Source: an uncultured Bacteroidales bacterium
GTDB lineage: Bacteria > Bacteroidota > Bacteroidia > Bacteroidales > Paludibacteraceae
DNA: 64,000 nucleotides
Direction of reading: 5' to 3'
Assembly: GCA_934728255.1 (NCBI GenBank)
Contig: CAKVEC010000010.1
Coordinates: 1-64,000, forward strand
The notes beneath the pieces are model-generated. The model saw only the letters and a list, made by a program, of their open reading frames with translations. It was not told the origin of the DNA and ran no database searches. Shown here piece after piece: positions 14,227 through 23,922 of the stretch. Every line of letters starts with the position of its first letter. Positions within the stretch are counted from its first letter, which is position 1. A program made the translations under genes and the position numbers.

Positions 14227-16017
14227 ATGGCTGTTACACCTTATTTGTTAGTGGAGGATCTGACCAAGTCGGTGGGGTCGAAAGTGCTGTTTTCGGACAT
14301 ATCGTTTGCCGTGAATGAGGGGCAGCGGGTGGCACTCATTGCCCGTAATGGGGTGGGAAAGTCCACTCTGATGGATATTCTTACCCGTCGCACAGACTAT
14401 GACAGCGGGTGTATCACGTGGCGCAACGGCCTAAAAATCAGTTATCTGCCGCAACGTATCTCCCTTCCGCAGGATGTGTCGGTGCGGTCGCTATGCCGCT
14501 CGTCGGAGCAGGAGTTGCGTCTGTCGCAGTTCCTCACGCAGTTGGGAATCACCGATACCGACCAACTCATCGGACACTTGAGCGGCGGGCAGCAGAAACG
14601 TGTTGCATTGGCGCAAGTGCTCTCGGAAGAACCGGATTTCCTGTTGCTTGACGAACCGACCAACCACCTTGACCTCGATATGGTGGCGTGGCTCGAAGAG
14701 TATCTGCGTCGTTCCACAATCACCCTGCTGCTCGTTACCCACGACCGTTATTTCCTCGACCGTGTATGCTCGGATATACTGGAGATAGACCAGAACCAAC
14801 TCTATTCCTACCATGGCAACTACTCCTATTATTTAGAGAAACGGGCGGAACGTATCGAGGCGCAGAATGCGGAGGCGGACAAGTTTCGCAACCTCTACCG
14901 TACCGAACTCGACTGGATGCGGCGCATGCCGCAAGCGCGTGCGCACAAGGCGCAGTACCGCATTGATAATTTCTACGAGATAGAGAAGAAAGCCAAGCGT
15001 ATCCATCAGGAAGGTGATGTGCGACTGCAAGTGCAGTCTGCCTATATCGGCAACAAGATTTTTGAGGCGAAAGATGTATGCAAGTCGTTCACTGTTCCTG
15101 CCAAAGATCCTGCGGAGCAACCGCATACCATACAGATACTCAACCATTTTTCATATGTATTCTCGCGCTATGAGAAACTCGGTATTATCGGCAATAACGG
15201 TACTGGAAAGTCCACTTTTCTGCGTCTGCTGTTGGGCGAGATACAGCCCGATAGCGGGTGTTTCGACATCGGTACGACGGTGCGTTTCGGCTATTATCGC
15301 CAGCAGGGACTGCAGTTTGATGAGAGTAAGAAGGTGATTGATATTGTGCGCGATATAGCCGAGACTATCGACCTCGGCAATGGCGACCGACTGACAGCGA
15401 GCCAGTTTTTGCAACATTTCCTGTTCTCGCCCTCGCAGCAGTATGATTTTGTAGCGAAACTATCCGGTGGAGAACGGCAGCGGCTGCACCTCTGTATGGT
15501 ATTGATGCGCAATCCGAACTTTCTGATACTTGATGAGCCGACCAACGACTTGGATATTCCGACACTGAACGTATTGGAGGACTATCTGCGCAATTTCAAG
15601 GGCTGTTTGATTGTAGTGAGCCACGACCGTTATTTTATGGACAAGGTGGTGGATCACCTATTTGTATTTCGTGGTAACGGTGTGGTGGACGATTTTCCCG
15701 GCAACTATACGCAATACAGGGAACAATGCGTAATGCGTAATGCGCAATGCGTAATGGACAGCCCGAAAGACACAAAGAAAGAAACCAAGCCTGCGACAAA
15801 CCGTGTGCGGAAATTGTCGTTCAAGGAAAAGCGCGAGATGGAGGAATTGGAGGTACGTATCCCGCAGTTGGAGCAGGAGAAGAGCGATCTCGAAGCGCAA
15901 CTATCCGGCGGGCTGACTGACAGCGGTGCTATTGCCAAAGCCTCTGCCCGTTATCAGGAAGTGCAGAACCTATTGGACGAAGCGGAGATGCGCTGGCTCG
16001 AACTGAGCGAAATATAG
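14227..16017 (+). CDS. ABC-F family ATP-binding protein
   Basis: Soluble duplicated ATPase of the ABC-F family (596 aa, Uup-like); members act on the ribosome or in translation quality control. Domain 1 has Walker A ARNGVGKST near residue 39, signature LSGGQQKR near 119 and Walker B LLLDEPTNHLD near 140. Domain 2 has GNNGTGKST near 322, LSGGERQR near 415 and LILDEPTNDLD near 435. A C-terminal coiled coil (about 530-596, EMEELEVRIPQLEQEKSDLEAQL) is typical of Uup-type members. Between domain 2 and the coiled coil, bases 15725-15759 are an in-frame heptamer array encoding the atypical EQCVMRNAQCVMD stretch. An octamer array starts six bases after the stop codon. Confidence 0.9.
   Translation: MAVTPYLLVEDLTKSVGSKVLFSDISFAVNEGQRVALIARNGVGKSTLMDILTRRTDYDSGCITWRNGLKISYLPQRISLPQDVSVRSLCRSSEQELRLSQFLTQLGITDTDQLIGHLSGGQQKRVALAQVLSEEPDFLLLDEPTNHLDLDMVAWLEEYLRRSTITLLLVTHDRYFLDRVCSDILEIDQNQLYSYHGNYSYYLEKRAERIEAQNAEADKFRNLYRTELDWMRRMPQARAHKAQYRIDNFYEIEKKAKRIHQEGDVRLQVQSAYIGNKIFEAKDVCKSFTVPAKDPAEQPHTIQILNHFSYVFSRYEKLGIIGNNGTGKSTFLRLLLGEIQPDSGCFDIGTTVRFGYYRQQGLQFDESKKVIDIVRDIAETIDLGNGDRLTASQFLQHFLFSPSQQYDFVAKLSGGERQRLHLCMVLMRNPNFLILDEPTNDLDIPTLNVLEDYLRNFKGCLIVVSHDRYFMDKVVDHLFVFRGNGVVDDFPGNYTQYREQCVMRNAQCVMDSPKDTKKETKPATNRVRKLSFKEKREMEELEVRIPQLEQEKSDLEAQLSGGLTDSGAIAKASARYQEVQNLLDEAEMRWLELSEI
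15725..15759 (+). repeat. AATGCGT heptamer array inside ABC-F gene
   Basis: The units are AATGCGT, AATGCGT, AATGCGC, AATGCGT and AATGGAC. It lies in the linker before the C-terminal coiled coil and is related to the rarA-leader array (complementary strand). Confidence 0.7.
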
Positions 16018-16022
16018 AGTTA

Positions 16023-16062
16023 TAGAATGATAGAATGATAGAATGATAGAATGATAGAATGC
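16023..16062. repeat. TAGAATGA octamer array
   Basis: Five 8-base units (TAGAATGA four times, then TAGAATGC) begin six bases after the ABC-F stop codon. Confidence 0.75.
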
Positions 16063-16091
16063 CATAGAGAGCAAACTATGGTGCAGTATAG

Positions 16092-16121
16092 GCATAGTCT
16101 GTTGAAGGCTATGCTTTTTTG
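16092..16121 (+). terminator. ABC-F terminator
   Basis: GCATAGTC (16092-16099) pairs with GGCTATGC (16107-16114), one G-U pair, followed by TTTTTT. Confidence 0.8.
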
Positions 16122-16129
16122 ATGTCTAA

Positions 16130-16206
16130 CCTATAACTATCCTATAACTATCCTATAACTATCCTATAACGAATCACCCACGAATCACCTACTAATCACC
16201 CACTCA
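16130..16206. repeat. CCTATAACTAT / AATCACCC 11-bp array
   Basis: Seven 11-base units in a continuous phase: CCTATAACTAT three times, CCTATAACGAA, TCACCCACGAA, TCACCTACTAA and TCACCCACTCA. The AATCACCC core reappears, inverted, in the array at 61204-61269. The gap 16018-16617 holds two arrays, a terminator and a promoter; no gene is seen. Confidence 0.75.
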
Positions 16207-16299
16207 TTCTATACACTTGGTATATGGAGGCAAGGGTGGCAATAGGGACAATTGAGGCGCAGAAAAGAATATAAAAAAGCAAAGAAATTTAATACATGG

Positions 16300-16331
16300 C
16301 TTGCATTTTTCGGGAAAATATATTACTTTTG
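16300..16331 (+). promoter_or_regulatory. Probable promoter of SusC/SusD operon
   Basis: CTTG (16300-16303), 20 bases, TACTTTTG (16324-16331). The leader would be about 280 bases, long enough for post-transcriptional control. Confidence 0.5.
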
Positions 16332-16617
16332 TGATAAGTTTGATAAATAAGACGGGCGGAAAGCAAAAGGAAGATAATTTGTATAAAAATCGTGCAGATG
16401 GTGTGTAAAAATTGACTGAACGCCGATTTTGAACCGATTTCAGACCGTTTCTGCAGCATTTTTATCACCTTATCCGAAAAAATTGCCGGCAACGACCTGC
16501 CGACAAACACCGATGGCAAAGACCCATCTATGGAAACACAACGTATTGAACACAACAATACGACGGGATATTGAAAAATACAACTACAACTAATACTAAT
16601 CCAAACACTTTTTCTGT

Positions 16618-19600
16618 ATGGAAAAATTTATACCCTTGAAGAAATGTGTGGTACTGCTGTTACTGACAGTATCATCGCTTGTGGTGTATGCGCAACAGAC
16701 GGTGAGCGGTATGGTGGCGGACGAGGCTGGTGAACCGCTGATAGGCGTGAGCATTTTAGTAAAAGGCTCCACCAATGGTTCTATTACCGATTTCGACGGC
16801 AACTTTACCCTCTCCGGTGTGAGTGCGAAAGATGTGCTGGTGTTCTCCTATATCGGTTACGGATCGAAAGAGGTAACGGTGGGCAACCAGAAGACTATCA
16901 AGGTGGTGATGGTGGAAGATACCAAGAAACTGGACGAGGTGGTCGTTGTTGGCTATGGTCAGATGAAGAAGAACGACCTAACGGGTTCCGTTTCATCGGT
17001 GGGCAATGAGGCTATTACCGCCAAAGGTACGACGGGCGTAGTGGAAGCCCTGCAAGGTACGGTGGCGGGTGTGAACATCTCGCAGTCAACGGGTCGTATT
17101 GGCGGCAGTTTTGATATAGAAATCCGCGGTAAATCGTCCACCAACTCGGACACCAAGCCGATTTATGTGGTGGACGGAATCATCTGCGACGACATCGACT
17201 GGCTCAACCCGCAGGATATTGCACGTATTGATGTGCTAAAAGACGCTTCGAGTACGGCAATCTATGGTTCGCGTGCGACGGCGGGTGTGATACAAGTAAG
17301 CACCAAGTCGGGTACGAGTGAGGGCAGGAAAGAGAAGAAACCGAGTATCACATATGATATGTATGTAGGTGCAGTCAGCCCGACCCGTATGGGTATGTTT
17401 ATGGACGCACAGCAGTTCTACAACTACCGTTTCTTGAAGTTCTTAGGTTATGCAGGCGGCAGCAGTATTGCTTCGAGCGGACAGCCGGTCTATACGATGA
17501 CGGGCTATGAGCAGATGGCACTCTACAACGACGGTAATACGGCTGCTACAGCGGATTATGCGGGGCAGTATCGCCTAAAAACGATTATCCAAGAGGGCAG
17601 CGAGACCGATTGGCGCAAGATGGTAACTCGCACGGGCTTCCAGCAGAACCACTATGTGGCGGTGAATGGTAGCAGCGAGCATGTATCGTACCATTTCGGT
17701 GTAGGTTTCAATCAGGACAAGGGTATCTACGTGGGCGATGAGCAGAAACGTATCAATATGAAAGGTTCTATTGATGCGTCTATCAACAAGTATGTGCAGG
17801 CCGGAATCAATTTTAACTTGTCATGGCTTGGCAACGAGTATGCCAACGATGATGCTGTCAAGATTGCTTATCGTATGAATCCGTTTATGCAGGCATACGA
17901 CAAAGACGGTAATATCAACGAGAAGCCCGGCAACTACGAGGCGATGGGGTCGATTAGCAAGAACCAGTTCTCGGATCAGGTAACGCCGCTGCTCTATATG
18001 CAAAATCGCACAAAAGAGAAAGATACATGGCGTGCGTTAGGTAATATCTATCTGCAGATTACGCCTGTGAAAGGTTTGCAGATAAAGACGCTTTTTGCCC
18101 CGAACTACGATAACTATACACTCGGGCAGTTTGACAACACGTTGGTAACCGATTATGACAAGAATATCGCGCAACTGACCAAGAACCAGAATTTCTCCTA
18201 TACGTGGGACAACACGATTACCTATAGCAACACTTTTGCGGAGAAACATAGTGTGAACCTGATGGGGTTGTTCTCGATGGCGAAATACCAGACAAACTAC
18301 AACTATCTGAAATACACGGGTGTGATGGATGGTACGCTGTGGTATAACCTTGCTTCTGGAACCTATGATGCCGGTAGCAGCACCACTTCCTATACCGAGA
18401 ATTCGATGATGTCGTTTGCGCTGCGTGCGAACTATTCATATGCAGGCAAGTATATGGTTACCGCAACGGTGCGTGCCGATGGTTCGAGCAAGTTTGCGCC
18501 CGGACACAAGTGGGGTTGGTTCCCATCGGCAGCGGTTGCATGGCGTATGTCGGAAGAGAGTTGGATGCAAGAGGCTACGTGGCTGACCAATCTCAAATGG
18601 CGTTTGAGTTACGGTATCACGGGTAATAACTCGGGTATCGGTAATTACGCTACGCAACAGAGTGTTGCGGGTCCTATATACTATCCGTTTGGTGGTTCGT
18701 ATGCAACGGGGTATTATCCGAATGCAATTGTGGATCCGAACCTAACATGGGAAACGAGTAGCGAATGGAATGCGGGTGTGGATTTCGGTTTTGTTCGCGA
18801 TCGCGTAACCGGTACGATAGATTTTTATAACAAGGTATCAAGCGACCTGCTCTATTCGGTGGAACTGCCGTTGGAAGCCGGTGGGCAGCCGGTGGTAACG
18901 AATGTGGGTTCGGTGCTGAACCGTGGTATCGAAATCGGTTTGAAGACCGTGAATGTGGATGTGGACGGTTGGCGTTGGGAGACAGCGTTTACCTTGGCGC
19001 ACAACCATAATGAGGTATTGGAAATCAATGGTTCGGGTACAGACCTGCCTAACGACGGGTTGTTTATCGGCAAGTCGATCAACAATGTGTATGGCTACCA
19101 ATGGGACGGCATTGTGAGTGACAAGATGATGGCTGTACCCGATAATGACATAGCCAAGCAGAAAGGGCTGACTCCGGGTGCGGAGATGAAAGAGGCGGAT
19201 TACTACTATACCTGCTATGGCTGGACAGAGGGACAACCGATAATCAAAGATGTGAACGGCGACGGCAAGTTCTCGGATGCCGACAAGAAAGTCTATTCGT
19301 CCGATCCGAAAATCACAGGCTCGCTGACTTCGACGCTGACATGGAAAGGTATCGAGTTTGCGTTCTCGCTCTACGGAAAGTACGGGCAGACGGTGGAATC
19401 GGAGTTCTACAGCGAGTATCTCAACTATGCCGACCGCGGGCGTATGCGTATGAATATGGACTATTATATTCCTGCAGGTACGCTGATTGACTGCGACGGT
19501 ATTGCTGAAAATGGTACGTTTATCAACCCGGTTTACCAGGAGACGACGCACTATGGTACGTATCCTTTCCCGAACAATGCGGCAAGCAACTCGGGTATCG

Positions 19601-19863
19601 GTAACTCGTATTGGTTAGACGGCTGCAACAAGATTACGGACGCCAGTTTCCTAAAAGTGAAATATATCACGTTGGCATACAATCTGCAAAAGAAAGCGTT
19701 GGACAAACTGCATATCCAGAAACTGCGTATTTATTGCACGGTTACGAATCCGTTCTGTTTTACCAAGTATCAGGGCTTTGACCCCGAATGGGCAAGCGCG
19801 CCGCTACAGAGCGATGCGCCCGCTACAATCAATACGCAAATCGGTTTGAGTCTTAAATTCTAA
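16618..19863 (+). CDS. SusC/RagA-type TonB-dependent receptor
   Basis: Outer-membrane TonB-dependent transporter (1081 aa). A signal peptide (LLLLTVSSLVVYAQQ) is followed by a carboxypeptidase-like regulatory domain (about 27-105, TVSGMVADEAGEPLIGVSILVKG), the SusC signature DEVVVVGYG near 110-118, the plug domain with GGSFDIEIRGKSS and PIYVVDGI, and a large beta barrel ending in an aromatic residue (LSLKF). It imports a substrate captured by the SusD partner that begins 15 bases downstream. No glycoside hydrolase, sulfatase or HTCS/anti-sigma regulator is next to it, so the substrate cannot be named; it may not be a glycan. Confidence 0.95.
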   Translation: MEKFIPLKKCVVLLLLTVSSLVVYAQQTVSGMVADEAGEPLIGVSILVKGSTNGSITDFDGNFTLSGVSAKDVLVFSYIGYGSKEVTVGNQKTIKVVMVEDTKKLDEVVVVGYGQMKKNDLTGSVSSVGNEAITAKGTTGVVEALQGTVAGVNISQSTGRIGGSFDIEIRGKSSTNSDTKPIYVVDGIICDDIDWLNPQDIARIDVLKDASSTAIYGSRATAGVIQVSTKSGTSEGRKEKKPSITYDMYVGAVSPTRMGMFMDAQQFYNYRFLKFLGYAGGSSIASSGQPVYTMTGYEQMALYNDGNTAATADYAGQYRLKTIIQEGSETDWRKMVTRTGFQQNHYVAVNGSSEHVSYHFGVGFNQDKGIYVGDEQKRINMKGSIDASINKYVQAGINFNLSWLGNEYANDDAVKIAYRMNPFMQAYDKDGNINEKPGNYEAMGSISKNQFSDQVTPLLYMQNRTKEKDTWRALGNIYLQITPVKGLQIKTLFAPNYDNYTLGQFDNTLVTDYDKNIAQLTKNQNFSYTWDNTITYSNTFAEKHSVNLMGLFSMAKYQTNYNYLKYTGVMDGTLWYNLASGTYDAGSSTTSYTENSMMSFALRANYSYAGKYMVTATVRADGSSKFAPGHKWGWFPSAAVAWRMSEESWMQEATWLTNLKWRLSYGITGNNSGIGNYATQQSVAGPIYYPFGGSYATGYYPNAIVDPNLTWETSSEWNAGVDFGFVRDRVTGTIDFYNKVSSDLLYSVELPLEAGGQPVVTNVGSVLNRGIEIGLKTVNVDVDGWRWETAFTLAHNHNEVLEINGSGTDLPNDGLFIGKSINNVYGYQWDGIVSDKMMAVPDNDIAKQKGLTPGAEMKEADYYYTCYGWTEGQPIIKDVNGDGKFSDADKKVYSSDPKITGSLTSTLTWKGIEFAFSLYGKYGQTVESEFYSEYLNYADRGRMRMNMDYYIPAGTLIDCDGIAENGTFINPVYQETTHYGTYPFPNNAASNSGIGNSYWLDGCNKITDASFLKVKYITLAYNLQKKALDKLHIQKLRIYCTVTNPFCFTKYQGFDPEWASAPLQSDAPATINTQIGLSLKF

Positions 19864-19878
19864 AAAGGTGATACAATT

Positions 19879-21672
19879 ATGAAAACAATGAATATATTGG
19901 TAAGTGCGTTGCTTTTGTGCGGTTTGTTGCTTACGGGGTGTGATAGTTTCCTAACCCCGGAAAACAAGACGGCAGGCGGACAAACGGCAGAGAAATACTT
20001 CAGCGAAGACCCTACCACATTGCGGGTATATACCTACTCGCTTTTGAAACCTGTTGCGGCGCGTACGGATGTATATGAAGATGGCGTGGACCTATATATG
20101 CCGAGCAATAAGAAGAGTGGTACGCAGTTTGATCAATACACGATTACTCCGGAGAATGATGATGTGAAGTCGCTTTATTCCGATTTGTACGCATGTATCA
20201 ATATGGCGAATGCGACTATCTTTTATGACAAGGATGGCAAATATACCGCCGAGATGGTGTTTGTGCGCAGTTATTGCTACTATATTCTCTGTCAGGAGTT
20301 CGGTGGTGTACCGTATAGTACGCAGTATATTAACAATAGTGAACGCAGTTACCCGCGTACAGAGTTGTCAGAGTTCTACAAGAGTCTGATTAGTGACTTG
20401 AGCGGCATTGCCGAGGATGCAGCGTTGCCTGCGGAGAATACTATGGGTGAGGCCTCGCAGCGTGCGGTAAAAGCCCTGCTTGCAAAGGTTTGTTTGGCGG
20501 CAGGCTGGGACTTGGGAACCACAGTTACCGATGCCGTACAGGGAATCTATACCATACAGGACGACACCTATTTCAAAGAGGCACTCCGTTGGGCAAAACA
20601 GGCAATTAACAGCCAGGATTTGACAATGCCTTTCGAGGATAAATGGAGTCCTGCCAATGATGGCAATGCGGAAGTGATTTTCGCTGTGCAGTACGATCGT
20701 GCAGGGTGGCCCGGCGAATTAAAAACGGGCGGACATGGTTTGCAGAATACGTTTGGCAGTTACTATGGAGACTGCACCTCCACGGGCGAGAAATATGTGG
20801 ACGGTATGCACGCTTCGAACCCCAAATCGAGTTATCTCTGGACCGCGGACGACCAACGCTATGACGCTACGTTTATGACCAAGATGTACAACTCCACCAA
20901 AGGCGGGTGGGGTACAGAGGGCTACTATGCTTACTATAATGCCGATGCGGCAGCCCAAGACACATTGCCTATTCTGTTGCGTGTCTATCCCGGTACGGCA
21001 AGCACTTCAGACGCTGCAGCATACCAAAGTGCGAACGCAAAGCGATTGGAGAAAGGTGAGTGCGTGAATGAGCCCGCCGTGATCGTGATGAGTTATCCGA
21101 AGATGTGGGTCAATGGTACAGAGTATGATTATGTGACTTATGTAAAGGATAATCCAGGTATGTTCTCAGCGCCGGTGGTGAAGAAATTTGACGACCCTAA
21201 TTCTTCGGCTATTGCGGTGAATAAGACCAATGGGTATCGCGACATCGTAGTGTTGCATCTGTCCGATCTCTATTTGGTGGCAGCCGAGGCAGCCTTGATG
21301 TCGGGTGAGCAGGCTACAGCCGAGCAGTATATCAATGACGTACGTGCGCGTGCAGGTGTCGCTGCTACGGATTTTGCTTCGTATGTTTCGCCTTACGCTT
21401 CTGTCTATTCCGGCTTTTCCAATACTCCGATAGATCTTATATTGGATGAGCGTGCGCGTGAACTCTATGCAGAGGGACACCGTTGGATGGATTTGCGCCG
21501 TACGCATCAGTTGGTGCGCTACAACAACCTTTTCAATGCAGACCTGTCTGGGAACGCATTGGGGCGTATGAGTAATGCAAGCGGCGACATCAAATGGTAC
21601 AAGCCTATTCCGCAAGCCGAAATCAACGCCAATAATGCGCTGACCGAGGCAGACCAAAACAAAGGATATTAA
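19879..21672 (+). CDS. SusD/RagB-type outer-membrane lipoprotein
   Basis: Surface substrate-binding partner of the upstream SusC-like receptor (597 aa). The signal peptide ends in lipobox LLTGC (C near residue 21), followed by DSFLTPENKT. The SusD fold is marked by the helical TPR-like blocks (MVFVRSYCYYILCQEFGGVPY, AVKALLAKVCLAAGWD), the DIVVLHLSDLYLVAAEAAL segment near 455 and the C-terminal ILDERARELYAEGHRWMDLRRT, a strong family signature. It probably shares one transcript with the SusC-like gene. The ligand is unknown. Confidence 0.95.
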   Translation: MKTMNILVSALLLCGLLLTGCDSFLTPENKTAGGQTAEKYFSEDPTTLRVYTYSLLKPVAARTDVYEDGVDLYMPSNKKSGTQFDQYTITPENDDVKSLYSDLYACINMANATIFYDKDGKYTAEMVFVRSYCYYILCQEFGGVPYSTQYINNSERSYPRTELSEFYKSLISDLSGIAEDAALPAENTMGEASQRAVKALLAKVCLAAGWDLGTTVTDAVQGIYTIQDDTYFKEALRWAKQAINSQDLTMPFEDKWSPANDGNAEVIFAVQYDRAGWPGELKTGGHGLQNTFGSYYGDCTSTGEKYVDGMHASNPKSSYLWTADDQRYDATFMTKMYNSTKGGWGTEGYYAYYNADAAAQDTLPILLRVYPGTASTSDAAAYQSANAKRLEKGECVNEPAVIVMSYPKMWVNGTEYDYVTYVKDNPGMFSAPVVKKFDDPNSSAIAVNKTNGYRDIVVLHLSDLYLVAAEAALMSGEQATAEQYINDVRARAGVAATDFASYVSPYASVYSGFSNTPIDLILDERARELYAEGHRWMDLRRTHQLVRYNNLFNADLSGNALGRMSNASGDIKWYKPIPQAEINANNALTEADQNKGY

Positions 21673-21694
21673 CCGAATAAAAATGCTATTGGAT

Positions 21695-22153
21695 ATGAAG
21701 AAAATACAATATGTATTGCTATCAATGGCAGCGGTAGTGGCTGCTTGTACACCGAAAGACGAAGTGCGAACATATGAGCATACCGCTGCGCAGGATGCGG
21801 TAGGTGTCTATGAGGGGATATGGACAAGTGTGTCTTCGTCGTCAGGAACTGCTACGGACTATGCCGGAACGATTGAATTTCAGGTGTTTAAGGACTCTTT
21901 GGCTAATCAATGCTTTATCTATGTGCAGTCAGAGGGTGCCAAGTGGAATTTGCGCGGATTGACCAACGTCTCACATGCGGGTGATGACATTGTCTTTAAT
22001 AACGATAAGCCCGCCGGTAACGGGCTGAATGCCCAATTCTACGGGCGTTTGAAAGCCGATGGGAGTGCTGTAATGTATTTCTCCAGTACGGGACGTGAAG
22101 GACGCAAAACGGTGATTTTCAGTAATAGTTTTGCCGGGAAAAAGAAACAATGA
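21695..22153 (+). CDS. Hypothetical lipoprotein of the SusCD operon
   Basis: A protein of 152 aa if started at ATG 21695 (MKKIQYVLLSMAAVVAACTP gives a good lipoprotein signal with C near residue 18). An ATG four codons earlier (21683) is also open. The mature part is rich in beta strand (GTIEFQVFKDSLANQCFIYVQSEG, AKWNLRGLTNVSHAGDDIVF) and has no motif that I know. Its position, 22 bases after the SusD stop, suggests an accessory surface protein of the same uptake system. Confidence 0.7.
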   Translation: MKKIQYVLLSMAAVVAACTPKDEVRTYEHTAAQDAVGVYEGIWTSVSSSSGTATDYAGTIEFQVFKDSLANQCFIYVQSEGAKWNLRGLTNVSHAGDDIVFNNDKPAGNGLNAQFYGRLKADGSAVMYFSSTGREGRKTVIFSNSFAGKKKQ

Positions 22154-22199
22154 GTATATCTCAATATACATTTTACTAACTAATCAAATTTTCATTATC

Positions 22200-23609
22200 A
22201 TGAAGAAGTTCTTCTTTTTTGCTTCTGCTTTGGCAGCAAGCGTGAGTATGATGGCAGCCGTGGATTTCCACTATCTGCCTACCGCAGGCGACAAGAACGC
22301 TGCCGGTACGGAATTTACCTCCAAAGACAAAGTTGAAGTTGCTGCAGGTGAGACACTGGTAGAGGGTACAAACTTTACTGTTTATAATGCCTATAAGACC
22401 ACATACAAAGTGGTAGGTATGATGACAGATACCGCATACAGCCATCTTCAGATTGGCGATGTAATGGTAGATTACACCACTCAGCGTATCCAAGGTCAGG
22501 ACAACCCGACTGCCGGCGGTGCCAACCCCGTTATTGATATGAAATGCCCGAATGCGGGTGCCTGCTTCAAGGTAAATGTCAAGAAAGACGGTTATCTCTA
22601 TGTGGCTGTTAAATCGACTCCGAACAAACAACAGTTCGTATTTGAGGGCGTAGAGGAGACTAATGGTACGGTAGCCGGTGCTATGGTCGGTTTCCAATAC
22701 CTTTCCATGTCGCGTAATACGGGTGAGGATTTTGGTAACCCGAATGGCGGTATCTGTGTTGAATATGTAGGTAATGGCGAACTCAACGAGTTGATGGCTC
22801 CTCCCGCAATGCCTTGTACCGTTCTTGGCGGCAACTATACAATTAATGGTGTGGGTGTACTGATTGTGCCAGTATATGCTGAGGCTGAAAACTATATTGT
22901 GGGTACTGCCGGTTCAAAGATGATGGCTTGCGGTTTCGGTTTCTCGGAGGAGAAGGTGGAAGTAAAGGCTATCGGTTCGAAGGGTATCAAGGCTTTGAAA
23001 CCGGATTACACAGGTGAGGACAACTACGAAGATGTAGTGTTGACCGATGCTAAGTATTTGGCTAAACAAGACTGCTCCGATGCTCCGATTATGCTCCGCG
23101 CTAAAATCCCTGCAAACGAGGCATGCGACTCGGTTTCTATTTGGAATACAGGTGTGAGCGATGGTAAAGGCGGTATCAAAGCCAGCGTGAATATGACCGG
23201 TTATGTATGGGCAGACGGAGTTGAACCTCAGTTCATAGCGATGTCCAAATCGGGTGCTTACTATGTACTTCAAGTGGATAAACTCAAGAAATTCAATGTA
23301 ATTTTCTTGGCTGGTAAAGTAACCGGTTGGGATGCTGCTTCTGGTTACAAAGGTAATTATAGCCAAACCGTGGATATCAACAATATCACTGCAGATGCTT
23401 GCTACCAGATTACGGGCTTCGATGCTTCCAACAAAGAACAGAAGTGTACCGTTCAGGCTCTTGACTGCCTCACAGGCGAGGAACTGACGGCTCTTGAGGA
23501 CGCTAAGGTGCTGCAAACGGCAAAGAAAGTGATTACCGCTGACGGTCAGTTGCAACTCGTGATGGCTGATGGTACGGTATTCAACGTATTGGGTGCTGTT
23601 GTAGAATAA
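22200..23609 (+). CDS. Secreted protein with C-terminal tail motif
   Basis: A 469-aa exported protein with signal peptide MKKFFFFASALAASVSMMAA. The body is beta-rich and starts VDFHYLPTAGDKNAAGTEF. The last 30 residues (KKVITADGQLQLVMADG then TVFNVLGAVVE) follow a pattern also seen at the end of the DUF4465 protein at 28534-29406 and typical of short C-terminal sorting-like tails in Bacteroidales. The catalytic family is not recognised. It is the last gene before a strong terminator at 23629, so it belongs to the SusC/SusD transcript. ATG 22200 was chosen because it gives the signal peptide; the upstream extension overlaps the preceding gene. Confidence 0.7.
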   Translation: MKKFFFFASALAASVSMMAAVDFHYLPTAGDKNAAGTEFTSKDKVEVAAGETLVEGTNFTVYNAYKTTYKVVGMMTDTAYSHLQIGDVMVDYTTQRIQGQDNPTAGGANPVIDMKCPNAGACFKVNVKKDGYLYVAVKSTPNKQQFVFEGVEETNGTVAGAMVGFQYLSMSRNTGEDFGNPNGGICVEYVGNGELNELMAPPAMPCTVLGGNYTINGVGVLIVPVYAEAENYIVGTAGSKMMACGFGFSEEKVEVKAIGSKGIKALKPDYTGEDNYEDVVLTDAKYLAKQDCSDAPIMLRAKIPANEACDSVSIWNTGVSDGKGGIKASVNMTGYVWADGVEPQFIAMSKSGAYYVLQVDKLKKFNVIFLAGKVTGWDAASGYKGNYSQTVDINNITADACYQITGFDASNKEQKCTVQALDCLTGEELTALEDAKVLQTAKKVITADGQLQLVMADGTVFNVLGAVVE

Positions 23610-23628
23610 GTTTCGCATTTCAATGTAT

Positions 23629-23666
23629 AAAAAACACAGGTTGTCTTCGGGCAACCTGTGTTTTTT
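23629..23666 (+). terminator. Strong intrinsic terminator of SusCD operon
   Basis: CACAGGTTG and CAACCTGTG form the stem, with further pairs closing a TTCG tetraloop in C-TTCG-G context, flanked by A-run and T-run (TTTTTT at 23661-23666). Confidence 0.95.
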
Positions 23667-23696
23667 GTGTGTTTTCCATACCTATTTGCTTGTATT

Positions 23697-23728
23697 TTTG
23701 TGCAATCCGAAAAAAAAGCGTACCTTTG
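23697..23728 (+). promoter_or_regulatory. Promoter of the cobalamin locus
   Basis: TTTG (23697-23700), 20 bases, TACCTTTG (23721-23728), just upstream of the riboswitch. Confidence 0.85.
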
Positions 23729-23737
23729 TGGTGTATT

Positions 23738-23914
23738 TGGATAAGGGAAACAGGTGCAAATCCTGTACAGACCCGCTGCTGTGAGTTGCAATCCGCAGCC
23801 CGTTTCTATGACCACTGCCCTCCGAGGCGGGAAGGTCGGGCAAAGGAGCAACAAGTCAGAAGACCTGCCGGATATGCCTGTTGGGCGGTTGGCTGCTCCC
23901 GAGGATTGGAGCAG
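23738..23914 (+). promoter_or_regulatory. Cobalamin riboswitch
   Basis: The B12-box family is recognisable from GGTGCAAATCC at 23753, the conserved ACCCGC...CTGTGA core at 23771-23784 and AGTCAGAAGACCTGCC at 23853-23868. Downstream, CTGCTCC (23893-23899) pairs with GGAGCAG (23908-23914) and ends eight bases before the BtuB start codon, so the expression platform probably blocks translation initiation when B12 is bound. It controls the BtuB gene and likely the whole locus. Confidence 0.92.
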
Positions 23915-23922
23915 GGCAATGA

